64,000 nucleotides of DNA from Azorinus chamasolen. Taxonomy: Eukaryota > Mollusca > Bivalvia > Cardiida > Solecurtidae. The stretch is from positions 77,623,620 through 77,687,619 of the forward strand of contig OY755244.1 of NCBI GenBank assembly GCA_963576725.1. Reading direction: 5' to 3'. The first letter of the stretch is position 1. Each line of letters starts with the position of its first letter. Below, piece by piece: positions 9,763 to 19,654 of this stretch. Both the position numbers and the translations under genes were made by a program. A model generated the notes under the pieces. That model was not told the origin of the DNA and did not search any database. It saw only the letters and a program-made list of their open reading frames with translations.

Positions 9763-9978
9763 AGTGGCATAATTATGAACACAGTCCTCAACTGTTTGCC
9801 ATGGCAGAAGCTTTAGAATCAGATCTATGTAATTCCATAAGCAAATAGAGCAGACCCTGATCATACGGCTTCTTCAGGAGCTTTCTGCATTAGTTTCGCC
9901 CTACATAAAGCAACCACCTGTTTTTAAGGACTCCTATGTTCAATAAATGAGTGACCGCTTAGGACAGATTGTACTGTA
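9759..9978 (+). mobile_element. Chimera: pB-G left half joined to pg-3 right half
   Basis: From the shared TTAA, the pB-G interior and left palindrome arm run to gatcatacggcttcttc, then aggagctttctgcattag and the pg-3 right half continue to gattgtactgta. The join falls in the CTCCTATAGGAG centre common to both families. Confidence 0.75.
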
Positions 9979-10180
9979 GCCATAGTCGATAATGATACAT
10001 ATATGAGTGTTCAAATGAGCGAGGTTGTATAAACAAATTGTTATTTTTGCGGTGAGGTTTATGTTATACGTGCGTAGGAAACGGGTAGATTGAAAATAAA
10101 ACAGAAGAACAGAACACCTTTTATTATGTAATAAATCTTGCATACAAATGTACGGAATACAATAAGAATGCATGTTCACT

Positions 10181-10341
10181 TACAGCAGAACCTTTCTTAA
10201 GCGGCCATTGGTCTGTAAGGCATGTGGTAGCTTAATGCAGGTCAAAAGTAAGGCAAAAAACTCCTATATTAATCAACCACCTGCTTTTTAAGATTCCTAT
10301 GTTCAACTAATGAACGGCCGCGTAAGACAGGTTTTACTGTA
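10181..10341 (+). mobile_element. pg-3 MITE, palindrome right arm deleted
   Basis: tacagcagaacctttcttaa ... aagacaggttttactgta. The left arm reaches aaaaactcctatatt, then the sequence passes to aatcaaccacctgctttt. Confidence 0.8.
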
Positions 10342-10382
10342 CACAACTAACTACCAACACAGCACGAATATATACATGTATT

Positions 10383-10500
10383 CTTATCCCGCTCTCCGTA
10401 ACCTGACAGCAAACAGTTTGTATCCAGATGAGACGCCGAGTAACTGTATGACAAGCTGTTTGACACCCGCTTCAATAGTTTCTCTAAATTGTAGTCTAAA
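10383..10500 (-). mobile_element. pB-F fragment
   Basis: cttatcccgctctccgtaac followed by gatgagacgccgagtaactg; the right arm is mostly missing but gctgtttgacaccc and the subterminal gtttctctaaa remain. Confidence 0.6.
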
Positions 10501-10553
10501 TGGTACCAGAACGATATTTGAGCGGACGGTGTTTGTTTCATAGCGGTGTCATG

Positions 10554-10764
10554 TTTACACTGCCACACATTTTCGTCTGCTAAATTTGTCGTCTGCTACA
10601 ATTTTCGTTGTTAGATTTCTCCCTTCGTCTTACAAAAAAAAAAATAATCGTAGTAGAAAAACAGTTTGAATCCTGATAAGTCATCAAGTTACTCGATGTC
10701 TCATCTGGATCCAAACTAAATGCAAAGGTAGACACGGAATAGCCACCGACAGTGAATGAGTTAA
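10554..10764 (+). mobile_element. pB-E MITE
   Basis: cactgccacacattttcgtc start with two tcgtctgct motifs, an A-rich tract, palindrome gataagtcatcaagttactc and a right end agtgaatgagTTAA. Confidence 0.75.
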
Positions 10765-10795
10765 ACAAAGTGCATTTAGATGGAAATATGTCAAA

Positions 10796-10970
10796 CCGTA
10801 GAACCTGTCCTAAGCGGCCATTCATTTATTGAACATAGGAGACTTAAAAACAGGTGGTTGCTTAATGCAGATCAAAAGTAATACTTTTGACCTGCATTAA
10901 GCTACCACCTGCCTTACAGACTCACAGTTAGATCTATTTTTGACGGCCGCTTAACACAGGTTCTACTGTA
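10796..10970 (-). mobile_element. pg-3 MITE lacking the palindrome centre
   Basis: ccgtagaacctgtcctaagc ... aacacaggttctactgta. The arms meet as gatcaaaagtaatacttttg, so the segment around CTCCTATAGGAG has been lost symmetrically. Confidence 0.85.
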
Positions 10971-11166
10971 TACAGTAAAACCCCTCTAATGCGACCAGCA
11001 AAAATGGACATAATTCGCAGCGGCAAAGGCAGGTGGTAGTTTAATGTAGGCCGAAAGTTATATAGGAGCTTTCTGCATAACTTTCGTCCTGCATTAAACA
11101 ACCACCTGCTTATAAAGACTACCATGTTTATTCATTAATTGGTCGCATTAGAGGGGTTTTACTGTA
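10971..11166 (+). mobile_element. pg-2 MITE, abutting pg-3
   Basis: tacagtaaaacccctctaat starts at the base after the preceding pg-3 ends. Part of the left arm is deleted (cgaaagttatataggagctt). Right end gaggggttttactgta. Confidence 0.85.
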
Positions 11167-11204
11167 TACATTTCGGCTTGGGTTTTTGAGAGGAGTTTCA
11201 CCCT

Positions 11205-11432
11205 TCACGCAATAGGTACTACGTTTTCTAACGAAATTTGCAAACAGAGAAGACCCAGATCAGACTACTGCTGTAGGAGCCGTCTGATCAGGGTTTATAC
11301 TGTTTTGCCTTATGTGATTGTATAGATATGAGTCTACAGCATTCACCAATGCCATGTACCATTATGAAATATTAAGCTAACTGTTATTCATACAAGATGA
11401 TTACTTACATGAATATCCATGGAGTAAAGTGA
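11205..11432 (-). mobile_element. pB-G MITE, degraded ends
   Basis: cacccttcacgcaataggta start, palindrome around actgctgtaggagccgtctg, reverse interior to atccatggagtaaagtgata. Confidence 0.7.
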
Positions 11433-11469
11433 TACACAAAACATGCAATATACAGAGACAATGATATGT

Positions 11470-11540
11470 ATGCCAGAGAGTCAACTCCTATAGAGAAACC
11501 GGGTTACTGGTGTTCCTATCTGGGCCAAGGCTGTTCTAGA
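11470..11540. mobile_element. Degraded palindrome fragment
   Basis: gagaaaccgggttactggtg followed by ctgggccaaggctgttc resembles a pB-F core. Confidence 0.3.
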
Positions 11541-11652
11541 TTGTAAGCATGAAATTCACATCTATAGTGTAGCAATAGACCCTCTCCATCAAAACGAAAT
11601 ACAACTAAATGTGTAAATATGCAATATATTGGATTACAATACTATTACAATA

Positions 11653-11823
11653 TTACAACCCTTCTAAACCGGAATTTTAGTAGATAATTTAGATACTTTT
11701 AGGCAGGTGGCTGCTCCAAGAGGAGCTTTCTGTATGACTTTCACCCTGCATTAAGCTGCCACCAGTCTCGAAGACAGATATTTATACTAAATTGAAGGTC
11801 CGGTTTAGAGGGGTTTTACTGTA
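11653..11823. mobile_element. pg-4 MITE
   Basis: ttacaacccttctaaaccgg ... ccggtttagaggggttttac. The left palindrome arm is mostly deleted (ggctgctccaagaggagctt), the right arm is intact. Confidence 0.8.
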
Positions 11824-11947
11824 TATCATATTAAACGAGATGCTGAGAAAATTGGTCTTACTGCATTGCAAACAGTGTAGAATTGTATAACTCATCACGC
11901 GTGATCAAGTGTTATCTGATAGTAGAGATAGAAAACAAATGATTACA

Positions 11948-12156
11948 TACAGTAAAACCTCTCTATAACGGCCACTAAATTGTGTTTATTAGTTGGTATT
12001 TAGGGCAGGTGGCTGCTTAAAGCAAGGGGAAAGTAAAACAGAACGCTCCTATAAGGAGCGTTCTGTTTTACTTTCCCCTTGCTTTAAGCAGACACCTGCC
12101 TTTAACACAAAATACTTGATGTAATTAAGTGGCCGTTATAGAGAGGCTTTACTGTA
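11948..12156 (+). mobile_element. pg-1 MITE, intact
   Basis: TA-CAGTAAAACCTCTCTATAA ... gagaggctttactg-TA. Near-perfect ~100-bp palindrome, centre cgctcctataaggagcg. Confidence 0.9.
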
Positions 12157-12159
12157 TTC

Positions 12160-12230
12160 CAAAGAGTGGCAATCAGTACAGACCCAGACCAGATGCATCG
12201 GGTATACTGTTTGCAATGTAATGAGACCCA
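12160..12230 (+). mobile_element. pB-A/G palindrome fragment
   Basis: gtacagacccagaccagatg followed by tatactgtttgcaatg; the centre is deleted. Confidence 0.4.
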
Positions 12231-12355
12231 TTTCCCCCACAGAGCAGCCCACACCACTTTTAGAATCAATGCTCTCCATCCATCAATTCAATTCGTTTTT
12301 ATAAAAAGCTTTATATTTCATCTTTTTAAAAAATCTATCTCATCTAGAGCTAAAA

Positions 12356-12555
12356 TACAGTAAAACCCCTCTAATGCGACCACTTAATGAACACACTTTA
12401 TAAGCAGGTGGTTGCTTAATGCAGGACAAAAGTTATGCAGAAAGCTCATAGAGGAGCTTTCTGCATAACTTTCGTCCTGCATTAAGCTACCACCTGCCTT
12501 TGCTACTGTGAATTATGCCCCTCTTTGGTGGTCGCATTAGAGGGGTTTTACTGTA
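12356..12555 (-). mobile_element. pg-2 MITE, intact
   Basis: TA-CAGTAAAACCCCTCTAATG ... attagaggggttttactg-TA. Palindrome centre agctcatagaggagct, with the T:T mismatch in gtggttgctt / aagctaccac. Confidence 0.9.
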
Positions 12556-12597
12556 GTTGTAAATATTATCACGCATTCACCATTTGCAATGAAAGAG

Positions 12598-12837
12598 TTA
12601 ACCCTTTACCTGTTCTATGTTTATTCCAAATTCCAATACCTACTGAATAGTCATGGACAAAATAGCTATAATGAAATATTGAAGGTGGAACATTGTAGCC
12701 ATTTTAGAAAATAAAGAAACAAATCTTTCAAACTCCACTATAGCAAACAGAGCAGACCCTGATCAGACTGTTCCTATAGGAGTCGTCTGATCTGGGTATA
12801 CATTGTTTGTAAATGCTTGAAAACACGTTGGGGTTAA
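12598..12837 (+). mobile_element. pB-A MITE, full length
   Basis: TTAACCCTTTACCTGTTCTA ... cacgttgggGTTAA. Interior ataatgaaatattgaaggtg; palindrome gatcagactgttcctatagg. Confidence 0.85.
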
Positions 12838-12959
12838 TCTGTATCATATTTACTTTGCAAGAATCGTCCGAGATTTGATCGGCTGTGTGCATTGCATCAT
12901 GGGATACCATCTGTCTATTGTTATCGATTTGGAGCCCAAACCTTTTGTGCGAAATGGTA

Positions 12960-13325
12960 TACAGTGCTCCCTCCCTACAACGGCCCTCTCAATAACGATT
13001 CCCTCCTTACAACAACGCATGTCACGGTTTCCGAAACAACAAGGCTCCAGAAAAAAACTTTGTCCATCGTATTTTCTTTATGCCTCAATCAAACCCTATG
13101 TTGTGTCCACTCTTTAGAATCGTCACAAAGTGACGATTCTAAAGAGTGGTCACAACATAGGGTTTGGTTGAGGTATAACGGTTTTAGTTTTCGAAATACA
13201 CCTTATCTGGGGATCTGCAAACAAGCTAATTATGTTTGATTTTCCCTCCCTATAACAACTCCCTCTGAACAACACATACAATATTCGTATCCCATAGGGT
13301 GTCGTTGTAGAGAGGGATCACTGTA
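12960..13325. mobile_element. pg-6 element with a nested family D palindrome
   Basis: TA-CAGTGCTCCCTCCCTACAAC ... gtcgttgtagagagggatca-ctgta, about 366 bp. The end sequence differs from the other pg families. The family D copy (13073-13215) occupies most of the inside. Confidence 0.75.
13073..13215 (-). mobile_element. Family D copy inside pg-6
   Basis: gcctcaatcaaaccctatgt ... acatagggtttggttgaggt. The centre is gaatcgtcac-aaa-gtgacgattc rather than the usual cgtctcttcgagacg, with both arms changed together. Confidence 0.75.
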
Positions 13326-13369
13326 TTTGTAAGTTGTAACACATGTATTACCTTCTCAAAAGGCAAAGA

Positions 13370-13440
13370 TCCAATCTATATTGCGCAGAACTCGTCGTCT
13401 TATCATGATCCAAACTGTTCGACCTGTCACACTGTAAGTG
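13370..13440. mobile_element. pB-F right-arm fragment
   Basis: aactcgtcgtcttatcatga followed by tccaaactgttcgacc. Confidence 0.4.
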
Positions 13441-13454
13441 TGTTGTTTAGATTT

Positions 13455-13757
13455 TTAACCATTTCCCTTTTTGAATATTCATGTAAGACATAATGACATC
13501 ATATATACTTACCGTATTAGATTATATATACTTACCGTATTAGATTATATATACTTACCGTATTAGATTAATTCTTGTTTTGTTGGTATATGAACACGGG
13601 TCATTTTAGCTCAAGCAGAAAAGTTCGATCTATGTATTTGTATTATGCCACAAGTAAACAGAGCAGACCCTGATCAGACGGCTCCTATAGGAGCCGTCTG
13701 ATCTGGGTCTACTCTGTTTGCAAAGGCGTGAAAAAGTGTCTATATGAATCCTTCAAG
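13455..13757 (+). mobile_element. pB-G MITE with an internal 23-bp x3 repeat
   Basis: TTAACCATTTCCCTTTTTGA start. At 13501-13566 atatatacttaccgtattag (+att, 23 bp) is repeated three times where consensus has catgaatattaattagatta once. Perfect palindrome at 13657-13721; the right end is decayed. Confidence 0.8.
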
Positions 13758-13799
13758 GGAAATATTAATTAAGAACGAAGCTGCCGGCAACTTGTTGGG

Positions 13800-14035
13800 T
13801 GTACTATACTTATATTCGACACAGTCCAGGCGAAATCGTGATACATGCAACTACAGCAACCATTCTCGATCCTGGTGTGGATCCGAGTCTATCGGTGTCT
13901 CGTTCAAGATCCAGATCATTCGCCACTCGAATAATGATTCTTCTAAAGAAAGAGGAGGAAAAGAATATGATTTGAGTTTTGAAGCAGACGATATTTTTTT
14001 CGCAGACGAGATCTACCTGGTGCGCTAAGGGTTAA
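13800..14035 (-). mobile_element. Degraded pB-E/F MITE
   Basis: Arms read gatcctggtgtggatccgag and cggtgtctcgttcaagatcc; two gcagacgaga/tattttt motifs follow, then gcgctaaggGTTAA. A 94-residue frame across it (13744-14028) is repeat-derived. Confidence 0.55.
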
Positions 14036-14176
14036 TTGAATACAGATACACAAACAAATCATTGTGCCACGTGGAACGTCATCAAGTCGTAATAATTCTC
14101 GTACTGAGGTCGGTTTGCGTTAGGAGCTGGCTTATAAGTAACAGAAACTGGCACACTTGTAATATACATACGCCAG

Positions 14177-14388
14177 CTCTTATCCCGCTGTCCGCGACGC
14201 TGTCCTCCATTTGCAAACAGCTTGGATCCAGATGAGACGCCGAGTAACTCGGCGTCTCATCAGGATCCAAGCTGTTTGTCACTCGGACAGTTATGTATTA
14301 AAATCTTGTACGTATCAGAAGTAAGTAAATATTGCAGACGATCGGAGTTTTAGCAGAACTATTTTTTTTTCAGTATGATAAGGGCTAA
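14177..14388 (-). mobile_element. pB-F MITE
   Basis: cttatcccgctgtccgcgac start; perfect core gatgagacgccgagtaactc with flanking ggatcc; subterminal cactcgg; gcagacgatcgg; end tgataagggctaa. Outer TTAA not exact. Confidence 0.85.
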
Positions 14389-14935
14389 CATACATACTCC
14401 CCCACTCTCTCGTTCTCTGTTTTACATTGTATATATTACCTGAGTACTAATCATGTATAATATTGTGTCGAAACCAAAGGTCAACATTTAGTCGGAGAGA
14501 CGTATTCTAGAACGAGCATACATACGGGCAGTTTTGATCCAAATCAGGTGCGCGTGTATTCGGTCTCTGACCCATGGTCAATTGTTTACACACGGATATA
14601 GATTCTGGCAAGTAGTTCAGATATATGCACTTTAGAAAAGAAAAAAATGTTATAAACAGCGCGACATATTTAACCAATGAAAGGATACCGTTTCGACTAC
14701 TACAAAACTAGTCGTCTGCTTCATAAATGCCACATGAACAGGCTTCAAAAACAGATAATGACGCCATCATGTATTTAACTTGATAATACTTGAAACATTA
14801 GCTGAAGAACTTGTAGTTATTCTAGTTTGTTCGAATGCTAAGTTTAATCTAGATCCAACCTGTTGTAAGGGGAATTATTTACTCTCGTAACGTTCAGTTA
14901 TGCAGAGGGAGAAACTATTCGGAGGGAGTAACTAA
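14389..14935. other. Largely unique sequence
   Basis: A weak pB-F remnant at about 14525-14590 (cagttttgatccaaatcagg) is the only match. No frame or RNA gene recognised. Confidence 0.5.
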
Positions 14936-15148
14936 TACAATAAAACCTCCCTAAAGCCACCACTTAATGAGTAAACATGAGATTCTTTAAATACAGGTGG
15001 TTGCTTAATGCAGGACGAAAGTAATGCAGAAAGCTCCTATGGGAGCTTTCTGCATTACTTTCGTCCTGCATTAAGCTACCACCTGCATTAATGCTCCAGC
15101 ATATTAGATCATTTTGATGCAGCCGCTGTATAATGACTCTTTGGTACT
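14936..15148 (-). mobile_element. pg-2 MITE, decayed right end
   Basis: tacaataaaacctccctaaa start; full palindrome with centre agctcctatgggagct; right end (gatgcagccgctgtataatg) is barely recognisable. Confidence 0.8.
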
Positions 15149-15215
15149 ATGATATATGTACACACATCATACAGGTTTCGGAGATTCTGAATAGAACTGC
15201 ATGTATTTTGTTAGT

Positions 15216-15423
15216 CTAACCCTTTCGCCGCCAAATGAATTTCGTCTGCTGATACTATTGTCTGTTTCAGGATTTAGCTTGAACTATTTTCTGTGCAAAA
15301 ACTATAATAAGAATACCAAATAGTTAAGATCCTGATGAAACGCCGAGTTCCTCGGCATCTCATCTGGATCCAAACTGTTTGCAAATGTTGTCACGGGTTA
15401 ATCTACAACGGTGAAAGAACTAA
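15216..15423 (+). mobile_element. pB-E MITE
   Basis: ctaaccctttcgccgccaaa start, tcgtctgct motif, palindrome gatgaaacgccgagttcctc, right end cggtgaaagaactaag. Confidence 0.8.
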
Positions 15424-15576
15424 GAAAGGTACATGGAACAGGGGAGTTTATCACGTGCATATTATACGCATAGGCGCTTAGGGAAGATCTTTCTTTCTGT
15501 CTCCACAACTTGCTGTCAGCTTCAAAGTAATCTGGCTTGTACTTTCAGTATGTTTATCTCTATAGTATTTCACGTT

Positions 15577-15988
15577 TGAATATAGTATAATTTATCTAAA
15601 CTCCTTACAAGTGTCTAATTTTGGGTCTTAAATGCAGGCAGTGGTTTAATGTAGAACGAAATTTGTGCAGAAAGCTCCAATTAGGGCTTTCTGATTTTCT
15701 TTCAATCAGCGTTAAACTCTTTCTTTCATATAAACGTGTCCTATAGGGACCGTCTGATCAGGGTCTGCTCTGATTGCTAGTGGAATTTGAAAGATGTTTC
15801 TTTACTTTCTAAAATAGCTAGTGTTACACCTTCCGTATTTCATTATAACCATTTTCCCCCGATGATTATTCAGCAGATATTGAAATTTGGAATTGAAATA
15901 GAACAGGGAAAGGATTAAGCAGCCATCTTGCTTTTATAGACTCATTGTAATTTTCATTAAGTGGTCGTTTTAGAGAGGTTTTACTGTA
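15577..15988. mobile_element. pg-4-like element split by a pB-A insertion
   Basis: Left half with palindrome arm (gcagaaagctcc ... ctttcaatcagcg) and right half (gcagccatcttgcttttata ... gagaggttttactgta) become continuous at one TTAA when 15712-15918 is removed, giving the expected core ...gTTAAgcagcc. Confidence 0.75.
15712..15918 (-). mobile_element. pB-A MITE inserted at TTAA in a pg palindrome
   Basis: TTAAACTCTTTCTTTCATAT ... gaacagggaaaggATTAA with TTAA duplicated on both sides. The left palindrome arm is mostly deleted (cgtgtcctatagggaccgtc). Confidence 0.85.
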
Positions 15989-16034
15989 CTAGTAATTTCC
16001 GAGCATTTGTTGAAACATTACTGTAAAATGACCA

Positions 16035-16284
16035 TTAACCCTTTCCCTGTTCTGTATTTATTCCAAATTTCAATACCTACTGAATATTCATGGACAAAGT
16101 AGTTATAATGAAATATGGAAGATGGAACATTGTAGCCATTTTAGAAAGAAAGGAACCACATGTTTCAAATTTCACTACCAAACAGAGCAGACCCTGATCA
16201 GACGGCTCCTACAGGAGCCGTCTGATCTGGGTCTAATCTGTTTGCCAATGCGTGAAAACACGTTTATATGAAGGAAAGGGTTAA
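16035..16284 (+). mobile_element. pB-A MITE, full length
   Basis: TTAACCCTTTCCCTGTTCTG ... tgaaggaaaggGTTAA, 250 bp, near consensus; centre ggctcctacaggagcc. Confidence 0.9.
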
Positions 16285-16349
16285 GCGACGAATCAAAAGA
16301 AATTATTTGAGTGTTTGATGCAGGACAAAAGTCATACAGACAGGGTAGT

Positions 16350-16525
16350 CAGAGCAATAGATTAAAGTGCGTGCTCAAATACTGAAATCGTCATTTCTCC
16401 ACCAAACCCTATGTTGTCATCACTCTTTGGAATCGTCTCATCGCGGCCATTCTAAAGGGTGGTGGCAACATAGGGTTTAGTAGAGAAATGAATGTGTTCT
16501 TGAAAAAATTGACCTGCACTACTTA
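16350..16525 (-). mobile_element. Family D MITE
   Basis: gtgcgtgctcaaatactgaa start; arms tctccaccaaaccctatgtt and aacatagggtttagtagaga; centre mutated (tcgtctcatcgcggccattc). Confidence 0.7.
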
Positions 16526-16559
16526 GCTGGACTTTTTGGGAGCTTTACCATTTTCTTGA

Positions 16560-16775
16560 TTAACCCATTCCCTTATTTGCTATTTTGAGACCCAATCTCT
16601 TTGAATAAATCTACCGAAAAAGAGCGTTTACCGGTGAAAAAAACTTTTAGAAGTGTGTAGTGTTTAAACCATTGTGATAAATAGAGCATTTGCTCCTATG
16701 GAGCAAATGCTCTATTTATAACAATTGTTTCAAAAGTGACTTTTACAGAGGCATCAGTATAAGGAAATGGGCTAA
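16560..16775 (+). mobile_element. pB-C MITE, full length
   Basis: TTAACCCATTCCCTTATTTG ... aaggaaatgggctaa. The palindrome centre is gcatttgctcctatggagca. Confidence 0.85.
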
Positions 16776-17320
16776 GGGTAATCTATCTATATAAATAACG
16801 CGTTTTTGAAGATATCTCATAACCATTAAAATGATATTGTAATATCATGGATGATTTTATGGAGATTTTCCTGAACAGCCTATATCGTAAAACGCATTTA
16901 TGAATCAATAAACACGGTTTACATCGCCGCTGGAAATTACGCAACTAAAACGCACACGAACATTTTTACTAAAGCACGGGCGACTAACATCGGCCGCTTA
17001 AAACGTCCGCAATGTTATGTGATTATTTACAAGTTATGCCGTATCCTACTTCTTTTCATTGAACAGACTTCAAATTTGTTCCTTTTTAACAGACTTCTGA
17101 AACCTCGTTGCCTTTAAATTACTGCATGTAATTTAAAACCCATATTTAATTTAGTAAGTATAAGTTTAATTAAAACAATATCTCTTCTCTTCCCAGTGGT
17201 TCCACAAAAATGCTGTAAAATTATTTCGAGAAAGTTTACTTGGAATATATGAGCTCTGCTGTATGAAAACCACCGTTCACGTAGTCTGATAACTGTAAAC
17301 TAAACGTGGTATGATCTTAA
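16776..17320. other. No recognised feature
   Basis: AT-rich unique sequence. No family match and no frame with domain-like composition. Confidence 0.55.
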
Positions 17321-17324
17321 CAGG

Positions 17325-17434
17325 ATCTACACTGTCACACAAGTCAGCAAAACAGAATGGACTCTGATGTGTGAAACACAGTGTAGAATATGAGTAGAAA
17401 CAGGAACCGTTTGATCTGGATCTACATGTACTCT
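17325..17434. mobile_element. pB-A/G palindrome remnant
   Basis: cagcaaaacagaatggactc on one side and gaaccgtttgatctggatct on the other; interior replaced by unrelated sequence. Confidence 0.35.
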
Positions 17435-17975
17435 GCAAACAGAGGTCCAGATAAGATGTGTAAATAGCATTTTCAAAAATAACTCCTTTATTTCTCTACC
17501 AAATCCTATGTCTCTTCGAGACGATTCTAAAGAGAGGTCACAACATAGGGTTTGGTGGAGAAATGTCGATTTTACTTGCCTGTAACTTGCCTGTAACTGT
17601 GATGGTATTCTATGAGCGTGAAGCCCGTCTTGACCCGATTGGAATATTATTTTCAATTTTCTCCAGTGGTGTCTGCTTATGGTTTACTACACCACCAAGC
17701 TAAACTTATTTCTTTATTTTTCCATACTTCATTAAATTTACTTTTAAAACTGTTTACACTTTTGACCGCAACTAGCTTTTCTGGAAGAATGTTTCATGAA
17801 TTAACAGTTCTTACACTTAAACGCTGGATTCACTCTTGGTTTAACAGTTTAAAACTATGCCCTCTTGTAATGTGTGTTTTGTCAATCGGTATGCTTTGTA
17901 GATTAACTTCCTCGTATTTATGCTTTGCTTTTAGTATTTGAGTACGCACCTTTAGCTGTTGCTCTGCTGCAGATG
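17435..17975 (+). mobile_element. Family D MITE split by an insertion
   Basis: Left end cagaggtccagataagatgt, palindrome with a left-arm deletion (aaatcctatgtctcttcgag), right outer end gtatttgagtacgcaccttt at 17934. Between gatttta and gtatttgag, which are adjacent in other copies, lies about 359 bp of extra sequence. Confidence 0.7.
17575..17933. mobile_element. Unidentified insertion in family D
   Basis: Bounded by comparison with uninterrupted D copies at 55080 and 59190. Both junctions read tttta, so a 5-bp target duplication is possible. No terminal inverted repeat or poly(A) is visible. Starts with a short duplication (cttgcctgtaa twice). A 109-residue hydrophobic frame spans most of it without any known domain. 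Confidence 0.5.
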
Positions 17976-18257
17976 CTTGAAAATGGTATTTGGTAAAGGG
18001 TTATGTAAATTGTTCAGTAAATATAATTGTCCTTTATCACCCTGGACTTCCATTCGAACACATACACACCTTTAATCAGCGTCTCGTCTTCATCCAAATT
18101 ATTAACGAATTTTATCTTCAATTCACCCATTCAATACTTATCCCGTACTCAGAACAGAACAGAACAGAACAGATCCTTTACTTTCTTCACAGTTTACATA
18201 AAAGTAACAACATGTGAGCTTATAGAGGAAAATATAAATCACAAAGAATAATACCAA
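17976..18257. other. Unique sequence with (AGAAC)n
   Basis: agaac is repeated about four times at 18151-18171. Nothing else recognised. Confidence 0.55.
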
Positions 18258-18640
18258 ACCTTAAGAATATTGATCCAATGAATGTTCTGGCAAGAAATAA
18301 TGCCATCATGAATACTAATAAAATTAATTTGTATAAAGGTATTGTGTAGGTTTGTGAACAAATGCATTTTTATTACTCTTAATCGCGACAGAAACTGTAG
18401 AATCAGATCTGTATTACAGTAAAACCTCTCTATAACGGCCCATCAAGTATTTTGTGTTAAAGGCAGGTGGCTGCTTAAAGCCACCTGCCCTAAATACCAA
18501 CTAATTAACACACTTTAGTGGTCATTATAGAGAGGTTTTACTGTATATCATAAGCAATCAGAGATCCTGCAGTAGCTGTCTGATCTAGGTCTTCTCTGTT
18601 CGCAAAGACATAAAATAGGCGTATTCATGGAGTTTTGCTT
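18258..18640 (+). mobile_element. pB-G MITE hosting a pg-1 insertion
   Basis: gcaagaaataatgccatcat interior at left, cagaaactgtagaatcagat before the insertion, tatcataagcaatcagag after it, palindrome largely deleted, right end ggcgtattcatggag. Confidence 0.75.
18415..18545 (-). mobile_element. pg-1 MITE, palindrome lost, in pB-G
   Basis: TA-CAGTAAAACCTCTCTATAA ... gagaggttttactg-TA. The ~100-bp palindrome is reduced to ggcaggtggctgcttaaagc joined to cacctgcc. Flanks restore pB-G when removed. Confidence 0.9.
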
Positions 18641-18869
18641 TGCACTAGATATAAAAACATGAATTTAAAAAAAGGATTTACGTTAAAGTGAATGTTTTTA
18701 TTAGAACATTATTCTGTATTTTTCTTTTATCGAAATCTCCATTACCAATTCTAATCATATTATTTTAAGCTCTATGGCGAAATGTATTTTCATAAAGGAG
18801 ACTCGAGTTTTATCTATACCCCAGCTGTTTTCCATTTCACCGACTTTATCTCTATTTTGGGATTACACA

Positions 18870-19079
18870 AACAGTAAACCCTGTCTACAACGACCACCAA
18901 AACTAAATCTAATTCGACGTGTTTAAGACAGATGGTAGCTTAATACAGGACAAAAGTAACGCAGAACGCTCCCCTTGGAGCTCTCTGCATTACTTTCGTC
19001 CTGCATTAAGCAACCATCTACTCTTACATATTTCGTTTTAATATTCATCATATGGTCGCTACAGACAGGTAATACTGTG
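18870..19079. mobile_element. pg element, variant end
   Basis: acagtaaaccctgtctacaa ... gtcgctacagacaggtaata. Palindrome cttaatacaggacaaaagta / gcattactttcgtcctgcat around gctccccttggagctc, like pg-2/pg-3 inside. Confidence 0.75.
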
Positions 19080-19245
19080 TTTGTATTTCACATAAACTTA
19101 AAACGACCCATTTTGTCGCCAGGACAAGAATTAAGTCTAACAATGTGTTTAGTACGTAGCGAAATGGTTCTATTATTAACATTTGCAATCTGGGAGAATT
19201 CGATTTGTACAGTTTGAGTAATCACTGTATAGAAACCCTAAACTT

Positions 19246-19382
19246 ATATACAACAGATCCTCTCAAAAGCGACTGCTTTAATGCAGTCTTGAGTTTGGAT
19301 TTTTATTGCAGATGGTAGCTTAATGCAGATTGAAGACTATGCAGAAAGCTTCATGAGAGCGTTCCGCAATACTTTAACGCAG
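19246..19382. mobile_element. pg left half
   Basis: caacagatcctctcaaaagc and gatggtagcttaatgcagat; ends shortly after the palindrome centre where the next pg-1 begins. Confidence 0.5.
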
Positions 19383-19590
19383 TACAGTAAATCCTCTCTA
19401 TAACGGCCACTAATTTATATCAAGTATTTTGTGTTAAAGGCAGGTGGTTGCTTAAAGCAAGGTGAATGTAAAACAGAACGCTCCTATAAGAGCGTTCTGT
19501 TTTACTTTCACCTTACTTTAAACAGCCACCTGCCCTAAATACCAACTAATTAACACAATTTAGTGGCCGTTATAGAGAGGTTTTACTGTA
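19383..19590 (-). mobile_element. pg-1 MITE, intact
   Basis: TA-CAGTAAATCCTCTCTATAA ... gagaggttttactg-TA; palindrome centre cgctcctataagagcg. Confidence 0.9.
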
Positions 19591-19654
19591 TTATGTAGCC
19601 ACAATCTTATAAGGAACTCCGGTCATTTATTTTTGGGTCGCTCTATAGCGGTTC

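Noticed and set aside
13744..14028. 94-residue frame with mixed composition
   Set aside because: It overlaps a pB-G right end and a degraded pB-E/F element and ends in the gcagacga motif of these repeats.
17612..17941. 109-residue frame with hydrophobic stretches
   Set aside because: It spans an insertion and runs into family D sequence at its end; no recognisable domain.
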